From positions 62,001 through 126,000 of the forward strand of contig CAJQUN010000155.1 of assembly GCA_907163345.1 (NCBI GenBank): a stretch of 64,000 nucleotides of DNA, read 5' to 3'. The notes under the pieces are model-generated. The model made no database searches and was not told the DNA's origin. It was given only the letters and a program-made list of their open reading frames with translations. This DNA is from Haberlea rhodopensis. Lineage: Eukaryota > Streptophyta > Magnoliopsida > Lamiales > Gesneriaceae. How positions within the stretch are numbered: position 1 is the first letter of the stretch; each line of letters begins with the position of its first letter. The position numbers were made by a program, and so were the translations under genes. Shown here one piece after another: positions 58,101 to 64,000 of the stretch.

Positions 58101-58521
58101 GCTATTAGTTATCTTTTTTCTCGTTATGCATAATGGAATGAAACCAAGTATCTATTCAAACGTGTAGGAGAAGGAGAAGAAATTGAGAAAGAAAGAAAGA
58201 AAGAAAGCTGCTTTCACTTCAACAGATGTCAATTATAGCAGTGAAGCTGGTGAAAGTAATATGGATATTGTCAAGGAGGACATACAAGTAAGTGACAATT
58301 CCTCTTGTTCAGCTACTAAAAGGCCTAAAAAACCTTCAATTGCGAGCAAGCAAAACAAGGCCAAATCCCTCCCTCCCCCTCTTCGCAATCGAAACAGGAA
58401 AAAATGGCAACAGTGGATGTGGGTAAGTCTTACAAGCCTTGTTGTTATACTTGTATTCTGGCTGGGAAATATGGGTCTATTTGCCAACGTAAATCTCAAG
58501 CGCCATAGCCCTGCTTATTAG
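40144..58521 (+). CDS. Proton pump-interactor 1-like coiled-coil protein
   Basis: Seven coding exons: 40144-42213, 42534-42692, 42824-43003, 47221-47415, 57286-57384, 57469-58074 and 58168-58521. All are GT..AG and in frame, giving 1220 aa. Residues 1-645 are acidic and low in conservation. From PFNFLVRIPRFNDEKL (646) the protein matches PPI1-type proteins: coiled coil to about 870, then NKNFVEYKDD, REALYHLCVNQVENFMELWN, RSTVRRLGTLDGR and LGPDEKPPILP. A Lys/Glu-rich coiled coil (about 1020-1115) follows, then a C-terminal membrane segment (about 1186-1209, WMWVSLTSLVVILVFW). PPI1 binds the regulatory C-terminus of the plasma-membrane H+-ATPase and stimulates it; Arabidopsis PPI1 is about 610 aa, so the long N-terminus is a large extra. 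The exon-7 TM supports the end chosen. Introns 1, 3 and 4 hold retroelements. Confidence 0.88.
42239..42471 (-). mobile_element. Solo LTR (Copia-like), 233 bp, in PPI intron 1
   Basis: Plus-strand ends are TGTGAACAATC and TTTCCAACA, bordered by GTTAA (42234-42238 and 42472-42476). On the minus strand it contains CTTGTATAAATAATC, a likely TATA region. The intron would be only about 82 bp without it, and the LTR begins 25 bases after the splice donor. Confidence 0.85.
43303..43682 (-). mobile_element. LTR of a minus-strand Gypsy remnant, 380 bp, in PPI intron 3
   Basis: Plus-strand ends are TGTTAGGG and TATGTAACA. Directly to the right, on the minus strand, sits a short coding end (LEDNFGFDEGG) and a purine-rich tract GACGAGGGAGG. 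That is the usual pol end - polypurine tract - 3' LTR order, so this is the 3' LTR. The internal part to about 44.25 kb is decayed and the 5' LTR was not found. Confidence 0.65.
43683..44484 (-). repeat. Decayed retroelement interior with a local duplication
   Basis: Continues the minus-strand Gypsy remnant. A block with TTTAGGATTGTCACCGGAAT, CCTGAATAGAACACGCC and CCAACATAAAGTCTTAC occurs at about 44255-44390 and again at 44430-44489, the second copy being split by the LTR element at 44490 and resuming at 46904. Confidence 0.6.
44490..46903 (+). mobile_element. Small LTR element without pol, 2414 bp, in PPI intron 3
   Basis: LTR1 (44490-44850, 361 bp) and LTR2 (46572-46903, 332 bp) share phrases such as GGCCCAAGAGGGAAGGCCCA and GTGTGAGATTAAATCATCCC. 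The element is flanked by CCTAC on both sides (44485-44489 and 46904-46908). After LTR1 comes TGGTCCGACCTGCC, in the place of a primer site but not one I recognise. The 1.7-kb interior has an acidic, charged frame (45042-45422, 126 aa) and shorter frames but no protease, RT or integrase. It must depend on another element's enzymes. Confidence 0.85.
45042..45422 (+). CDS. Unknown charged protein of the non-autonomous LTR element
   Basis: This 126-aa frame begins MREEQHRDIVKRMKKVEENR and ends in a run of Glu and Asp residues. Its N-terminal half looks like a coiled coil. It may be what is left of a gag-like protein, because it sits in the gag position after the primer site, but I find no gag motif or zinc knuckle. 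It could equally be a chance or decayed frame. Confidence 0.35.
   Translation: MREEQHRDIVKRMKKVEENRKVEIHKIQVRPLTSGNVPDRVKTLRRLEERRGRPTDPLVWLFNDDFQSSSEDKILNHVREKNKDVEVDEADEETREGKLEDDDSINEGEGHDGEEKRPEQHEGQHF
46909..47220. other. PPI intron 3, distal part
   Basis: Completes the retroelement block split by the LTR element, then ordinary intron sequence ending with the acceptor TGCACAG at 47220. Nothing else recognised. Confidence 0.5.
47416..50309. other. PPI intron 4, proximal part, no gene recognised
   Basis: AT-rich intron sequence, probably containing old repeats that I could not classify. At 50169-50268 a block with GGGCCTTGAGATCTGAATTT is duplicated with a 53-bp offset, just before the LINE insertion. 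Confidence 0.5.
50328..51240 (+). pseudogene. LINE ORF1 fragment
   Basis: The translation around 50440-50700 (REVWINCFGIPPHAWN, FFKNLANSLG, TLNRERLDCGRFLISTTS) matches the RNA-binding ORF1 protein of plant L1 elements (DUF4283-like). An 85-bp tandem duplication (word CTTATCCCATCCGTCTAATG at 50675 and 50760) shifts the frame. After that only broken frames remain. Non-functional. Confidence 0.75.
53687..54036 (+). other. Foreign 350-bp insert with group II intron domain V, probably organellar
   Basis: The LINE reading frame stops making sense after KINFHKSIGV and resumes at 54037. The insert is bordered by the same nine bases, ATTGGAGTA (53678-53686 and 54028-54036). It carries a complete group II intron domain V at 53734-53767 and otherwise unrelated DNA that does not look like LINE or nuclear repeat. 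Plant nuclei have no group II introns of their own, so the likely source is a mitochondrial (or plastid) DNA fragment. I could not identify the donor gene. Confidence 0.65.
53734..53767 (+). ncRNA. Group II intron domain V hairpin
   Basis: This 34-base segment starts GAGCCGTATGAGAT, has the GAAA tetraloop, and closes with ATCTCACGTACGGTTC. The lower helix keeps the AGC catalytic triad paired to GTT, and the two-base bulge is CG. It fits the domain V consensus exactly in length and pairing. Alone it has no activity; in the organelle it forms part of the intron's active site. Confidence 0.85.
55670..57285. other. PPI intron 4, distal part
   Basis: Intron sequence after the LINE's right-hand target-site copy, ending in the acceptor TTCCATTGCAG at 57285. 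Short stretches near 55.7 kb resemble spread repeats, but no gene or intact element is visible. Confidence 0.5.
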
Positions 58522-59038
58522 TTCACCATGAATAATACTCCATATAGGCTATTCTCAGGTTTTGTTCTTTGTTTACATTATTATGATTATCAGACGGTTT
58601 TATTGGAAGTTATACTTTGATAGGTTATTATTATGTTATTATAGAGGATCAGACCATTGGAACATGACATTTCTTGCAAGTTGGAACTTAATATATTGTG
58701 ATTGATTGATCATTGGTGGTTTCTTCCCTTGTTTTTACGAACTCATTAGCTTATTATTGGAATGGTCTTTTAGCATTTGTGTCCACCAGTAATTTTGAAC
58801 GCATAATTTCTTGAATCCCACCTCCTCAAATCAACTCCCTTCGTTAGCAATCTCTCATTGTATACACCTATAACGTCGAGTAATCTTTCTTAGGCCTAGA
58901 TTGGTACGTGGGAACAAAATAAGGTGCTATTTGGAATGGAATACGAGAAGAAAATGATAGTGATATTATTTTCTATGATTGGCATGATAAGGAATCCGAC
59001 ATGAATGGAATGAATATTCCTTATTTAATTTTAATAAT
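58522..59038. other. 3' flank of the PPI-like gene
   Basis: Should include the 3' untranslated region. AT-rich, no coding features. The stretch from about 58.89 kb leads into the second LINE. Confidence 0.45.
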
Positions 59039-61576
59039 ATGATTGCTCATGTAAAAGGAGATTTCAATGAAATTACAAAACATTCAGAGGGAGTACATAC
59101 CCCTAGTTGGAGATTGCATGATTTTAGAGAAGTGTTAGATTTCAACGGGCACAATGATTTAGGTTTCTCGGGGTACCCTTTCACATGGACCAACAGACGG
59201 GAAGAACCTCACACAATTTCAGAAAGGCTTGACAGGGCAGTTGTTTCATATTCATGGTCTGCGTTTTTCTTGATTACACAAGTGAAACAGTTACCTACTC
59301 GTTCATCTGACCATTTACCATTGCTGATTTTACTAGATGACAGGGTACCGACACCTAGTAAGCAAAACCAAGATTTTAAGTTTGAAAGCATGTGGTTAAC
59401 ATCCAGGGCTTGTGAGAAAATTATTGAGAACAATTCGGATTTTGGGGATGCTACCAATGATCAATACAAGCTTTTGCAGAACCTGAAAACATGCAGTGTT
59501 GGTCTCACAAATTGGGCGTGATCACATTTTGGTTCTGTCAGAAAGGAAAACATAGATTGAGCACAACCATTCATCAACTGCGACAAGGTCATCTTACCAA
59601 TGATACAAAAAAGAAAGAGATGGATCTTTGCCAAAATTTGAAGAAATTTTAGATATGAAGGATTTAATGTGGAAAACAGCGAGCAAAGGCACATTGGATG
59701 AAAGAAAGGAATAGAAATACAAATTATTTCCATAGTCGAGCATCCCAATGCTTCCATAAGAAGGTTATTAAGGGATTGTTCGATAAAAATGGGATTTGGC
59801 AGAGTTCTGAGGCAAATTTAATCTGTTCATCCTTCAAAGCGTGATATTGGTGAAGCCGCGGAAGCTATTGAACCTAGGGTATCTCGAGAGATGAATGAGG
59901 AGCTTTGCCGTGACTTCATAGCTGAGGATATTAAATCTACACCGACAGAGATGTTTCCAACCAAATCTCTAGGGCCGGATGGTATGCCTGCTTTATTTTA
60001 TCAAAATTTCTGGCATATTGTTGGGAATGGTGTGACTGCTAGATGTCTTAATTTTTTAAATACAGGTTTTCTTGCTAACTCTTTTAATTTCACCCATTTA
60101 GTCCTTATTCCTAAGTGTCCTAATCCTCAATCTACTCATCAATTTCGTCCAATTAGTCTTAGCAATGTGGTTTTTAAAATTGCATCCAAGGCTATCTCTA
60201 ATCGCTTGAAACCTCACATGAATACTATTATTGCAGAAACTCAATCAGCTTTCGTGCCTAATAGATTAACAACGGATAATGTTTAGTCGCTTATGAGATA
60301 ATCACTACCTTAAAACAAAACATTTGGGGCAAAGATGGGCATATGCCACTAAAATTGGACATAGCAAAGCATATGACAGAGTGGAATGGGACTTCATTGA
60401 AGGAGTTTTATATAGATTAGGGTTTGCGCATTCATTTGTACACCTTGTCATGAACTGTGTGCATACTGTCTCCTACTCTATTATTCTTAATTGGTCCAAA
60501 CATGGCTCTTTTATTCCAGAAAAGGGTATCAGACAAGGAGACCTCATTTCTCTATATCTATTTCTTTTTTGTATAGAGGCTCTTACAACACCGATTACGA
60601 AAAAAGAAGAAGCTGGGGATTAAAGGGGATCAAGATTTGTAGGGAGGCTCCGCCTATTTCTCATTTGTTATTTGCAGATGATACACCCATCTTCTGCCAA
60701 ACTACAGAGGAGGCCGCTAGATCAGTGACATACATTCTACACATATGGATGTCGTCGGGTCAGGAGATCCACAGTTGTCTTCGGTCGGAATACCAGAAGG
60801 GAAATTTTTGAACATATTAAATGTGCTTTGCATGTGACAGTGGTGGATAAGCATGAGAAATATTTAGGCTTACCTACGAACATTGGTAAGTCCAAAAAAG
60901 AAGTGTTTGGTTGGATAAGGAATCGAGTGTGGGGCAGAATTCAAAGATACGAGGAAAAATTTCTATCTATAAGAGGGTAAGGAGATCCTCGTTAAATCTG
61001 TTATTCAAGTAATCCCAACCTATGTTACGAGCTGTTTTTTTTATACCCGATTATCTTCTACGAGACATCGAGTCAATGATATGTGGTTTTTTGATGGGGA
61101 GATAGAGGACATGACGAGATACATTGGGTTCAATGGTTCGAATTGTGCAAAAGCAAAAGGGACGGGGGACTTGGTTTTAGAGAATTAAAAGCTTTTAATA
61201 TTGCTATGTTAGCCAAACAAACTTGGAGACTGCTTATCGACCCAAACATCTTGCTTATGCGACTTTTAAAAGCTGAATACTACCCCCAAGGAAAATCTTC
61301 TAGTTGCAAAGCCCAAAGGTAGATCATCTCTCACTTGGAGAAGTTTGTGTCAAGCATTGTTTTTATCGAGGCATGGATTGAAATGACAAGTTGGTGACAT
61401 GAAATCATTAAGTGTGTGGAAAGATAAATGGTTGTTGCGCCCTTGTAGCTTCCAAGTTATCACTCATCTGGCGGCAGGTACAATCGATACAATGATATCT
61501 CAATTGCTGGATAATCAAACAGGCTAGTGGAATATTGAAGCACAGTAGAAGATTTTATTGCAGGAGGATATTGAGA
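59039..61576 (+). pseudogene. Second LINE: decayed endonuclease and reverse transcriptase
   Basis: 59039-59520 keeps the end of an L1 endonuclease (VKGDFNEI, GYPFTWTNRR, SERLDRAVVS, RSSDHLPLLI). 59891-60290 starts the reverse transcriptase (SLGPDGMPALFYQNFW, HLVLIPKCPNPQSTHQFRPI, ETQSAFVPNRLTTDN). 60324-60623 and 60600-60740 continue in other frames (AYDRVEWDFIEGVLYRLG, KGIRQGDLIS, ISHLLFADDT). A zf-RVT-like end can be followed to about 61550. It differs from the LINE in intron 4, lacks a 5' part and a poly(A) tail, and its 3' end runs into the satellite. Inactive. Confidence 0.85.
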
Positions 61577-62710
61577 GATGACTTTTGAAGTTAAAAAATC
61601 AGCCCGGTTTGACATCAGAGAGACCGTATAAATTTTTTCCCTGTTACGAAAACCCTAAATCGAGTCAAAAATTCTTACGCATTTTTTAAAACTTAAAATT
61701 TGAATTTGCCAAAGCCAAATTGTTTATTTTACACCTAGATGACTTTTGACTATCAGAAATCAGTCCGGTTTGACACCAGAGATGCTGTATAATTTTTTCT
61801 GCTACGAGAACTCTAAAAACCGAGTACAATTCTTACGCCTTTTCAAACTTAAAATTTGAATTTGCCAAAGCCAAAATGTTTGTTTTAGACCTAGATGACT
61901 TTTGACTTTCAGAAATCAACCCGATTTGACATCATAGAGGCCGTATAATTTTTTTCCATGCTACGAAAACCCTAAAACAGAGTAAAAAATTCTTCCGCCT
62001 TTTTGAAAACTTAAAATTAGAATTTGCCAAAGCCAAAATGTTCCTTTTATAACTAGAATCAGAAATCAGTCAGGTTTGACATTAGAGAGACAGTATAATT
62101 TTTTTCCCGCTACGAAAACTCTAAAACCGAGTAAAAATTCTTAACCGAGTAAAAATTCTTACGCCTTTCTGAAAACTTAAAATTATCCTTTTACACCTAA
62201 ATGACTTTTGACTTTCAGAAATCAGCCCGATTTGACATGAGAGAGGTGTAATTTTTTTCCCTGCTACAAAAACCCTAAAATCGAGTAAAAAATTCTTACG
62301 CCTTTTTCAAACTCAAATTGGAATTTGCCAAAGCCAAAATGTTCGTTTACATCTAGATGACTTTTGACTTTCAGAATTCAGTCCGGTTTGACATTAGAGA
62401 GGCCGCATAATTTTTTTCTGCTACGAAAACCCTAAAAATCGAGTAAAAAATTCTTACGTCTTTTTGAAAACTTAGAATTTGAATTTGCCAAAGCCAAAAT
62501 ATTTTTTTTACACCTAGATGACTTTTGACTTAGAGAAATCAGCCCGATTTGACATCAGAGAGGTCGTTTAATTTTTTTCCTGCTAGGAAAACCCTAAAAC
62601 CGAGTAAAAAATTCTTAGGCCTTTTTGAAAACTTAAAATTGCAATTTGCCAAAGCCAAAATGTTCCTTTTATCCCTATATGACTTTTGACTTTCAGAAAT
62701 CAACCCGATT
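61577..62710 (+). repeat. Satellite-like tandem repeat, 156-161-bp unit, about 7 copies
   Basis: Units begin with GATGACTTTTGAC at 61577, 61738, 61894, about 62048 and 62200 (both degenerate), 62356, 62517 and 62678. Each contains TCAG(C/T)CCGATTTGACATCAGAG, TTTCCTGCTACGAAAACCCT and TTGCCAAAGCCAAAATG in that order. Copies differ by point changes and small indels. The last is cut at 62710 by an LTR. Start and end were read by eye. Confidence 0.9.
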
Positions 62711-63966
62711 TGTTAGGAAAACATTTCTAATATTTGGTGATCACAAACATCTACTGCTTGAAGTGTCTACTCCACCGAAGCCTACTGATAAATAGAATGT
62801 TGAATAACTCTAAAAATGTCCACCAGATACTAAAAGACAAAGATAACATTTACCGGGTGAAAAAACACCTATCGGGTGAAAAGCCTAAAAGACATCCACC
62901 GGGTGAAAAGACATCTACCGGGTGAAAAGATAAAAAGAGATCTACTGGGTCCAATGACCAAGAGTTATCATCCACCCGATGCAGAGAGTGAACGTCCACT
63001 GGAACAAGAGTACCAGCAGACGCCTAAGAAGTCATTTGTTGACCTTAGTCCAGCAGACTAAGTAACTAGTAACTATCCATCAGATGATGGAAAGGACATC
63101 AGCTGAACATATGGCCAGCAGATATAAAGGAGATGTCAGCAGACATATAAAGCAAGAAGACAAAACAAGTACAAACTCAATCTGACAAAGGTACAACAGA
63201 GCGTCGCATTACCATATCAGCGCCACCAATAGCGTCGGGTTGAAATAGCCATTGATTAATGGATTGGAAAGAAGATAAAAAGAATTTGGAAGAATATCAG
63301 GAAGCTGATTTTACGCAGATCTTTCCACTTGAAGAAAAATTGTCGTTAGACTGATATGTCTATAAATACGTCGAAGTGAAGAATGAAGAAAGCTCTAACA
63401 ACGCTATCAATATCTGAAAGTCAGAAATCAACTTCATTCAAGCAAAACATTCAAACCGTACATTGAAATATTCTAAAGTTTTGCAAGAGCAGCAAAAATG
63501 CATTATTATGATCTTGAAGATCAAAGCCTATTGAGTCTGCTGCTCAAGAACACTCGAAGCTTAAGAGATTTATACTTTGTGAGAGTGTTGTAAAAACACG
63601 TTGTAAACAACTTTGATAGTTGTAGGAATTTAGGCCAATCTGTGTGAGTGCCTAAGAAGGTTATATACTGTAAAGTGTAAGCCAAAGTCTTCTAGTGTAA
63701 CCTTCCTGCAAAGGAAGAACGGGAGACATAGAAGCGTTGCGTTTTGAACTTCCAGCACATATCTTGTGTTATTTGTTTTCTTCACATTATCATTCAGTTA
63801 TTTAATCTCACAAGTTCAGCAGACGTCTTTCGCACTATTACTAGTGTCTGCTGACTTGCTGTCAGTTGAGAACCTACTGCAGTACTTAACAGTCTGCTGT
63901 AAGAAAGAAGAATCGAAATTGAGTCTAGTGCTAATTCAACCCCCCTTCTAAACACTACTCCTAACA
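62711..63966 (+). mobile_element. 5' LTR of a Copia-like element, 1256 bp
   Basis: It begins TGTTAGGA and ends TCCTAACA, a perfect 8-bp inverted match with TG..CA ends, and is followed after two bases by a tRNA-Met primer site. TATAAATA at 63361-63368 is the probable promoter. Near the start, ACCGGGTGAAAAG-type words recur four to five times (62850-62950). The internal region continues beyond the window, so the element could be complete. It inserted into the satellite array, most likely with CGATT (62706-62710) as target. Confidence 0.88.
63361..63368 (+). promoter_or_regulatory. Probable TATA box of the 3'-most LTR
   Basis: TATAAATA, about 650 bases into the LTR and 600 before its end, the usual place of the U3 promoter in long plant Copia LTRs. 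Judged by sequence only. Confidence 0.55.
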
Positions 63967-63968
63967 AG

Positions 63969-63980
63969 TGGTATCAGAGC
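63969..63980 (+). promoter_or_regulatory. Primer-binding site (tRNA-Met type)
   Basis: TGGTATCAGAGC two bases after the LTR end at 63966. It shows that the LTR is a 5' LTR and that the element is transcribed left to right. Confidence 0.9.
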
Positions 63981-64000
63981 AAGGTCTTCTCAATTGTGAG

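Noticed and set aside
58183..58521. A separate small basic membrane protein
   Set aside because: It is the last exon of the PPI-like gene; the acceptor at 58167 joins in frame to the exon ending at 58074.
1..64000. CRISPR-like arrays in the regularly spaced repeats
   Set aside because: The repeats here (palindrome clusters, 44-bp and ~158-bp units) have no constant repeat with unique equal spacers and no cas genes, and the DNA is plant nuclear.

Overview
The window is nuclear DNA of a flowering plant, most likely a eudicot. Evidence: short exons separated by GT..AG introns, genes with clear plant orthologues, and dense nests of plant transposons (Ty3/Gypsy and Ty1/Copia LTR elements, L1-type LINEs, hAT and Harbinger-like DNA elements). 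No bacterial-style operons, CRISPR arrays, rRNA genes or convincing tRNA genes are visible.

Three host genes can be modelled exon by exon with every junction in frame. (1) A chloroquine-resistance-transporter-like (CLT) plastid transporter lies on the minus strand at 10115-15282 (10 exons, 423 aa). (2) A small TRAF-type zinc-finger protein with a C-terminal membrane anchor lies on the minus strand at 26614-29822 (5 exons, 200 aa). (3) A long proton-pump-interactor (PPI1)-like coiled-coil protein lies on the plus strand at 40144-58521 (7 coding exons, 1220 aa); its introns are swollen to about 4.2 and 9.9 kb by retrotransposons. The three genes have no evident functional link.

Layout. 1-6.5 kb: nested LTR remnants, including a 2-kb solo LTR, a minus-strand LTR with a tRNA-Asp-type primer site, and a Gypsy pol fragment split by a hAT-type MITE. 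7.3-8.9 kb: a Harbinger-like element holding a long CT tract. 10-15.6 kb: the CLT gene and a 161-bp tandem duplication at its 5' end. 16.8-18.15 kb: a foldback repeat field. 18.6-26.4 kb: a hAT pseudogene invaded by a solo LTR and by a second hAT element, which itself received a third, apparently intact hAT with a 744-aa transposase. 26.6-29.8 kb: the TRAF-type gene. 30.7-37.0 kb: a minus-strand Copia element with two 400-bp LTRs, containing two Gypsy LTRs. 37.3-39.7 kb: another hAT remnant ending directly upstream of the PPI gene. 40-58.5 kb: the PPI gene with its intronic elements, among them a LINE that carries a group II intron domain V. 59.0-61.6 kb: a decayed LINE. 61.6-62.7 kb: a satellite of about 158 bp. 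62.7-64 kb: the 5' LTR and primer site of a Copia-like element running out of the window.

Most unusual signal: three LTRs, with two different kinds of primer-binding site, each carry a cluster of near-perfect GCGATCGATCGC palindromes. The palindromes are arranged mostly in pairs 20-22 bp apart, about two helical turns. I know of no named feature that explains this.
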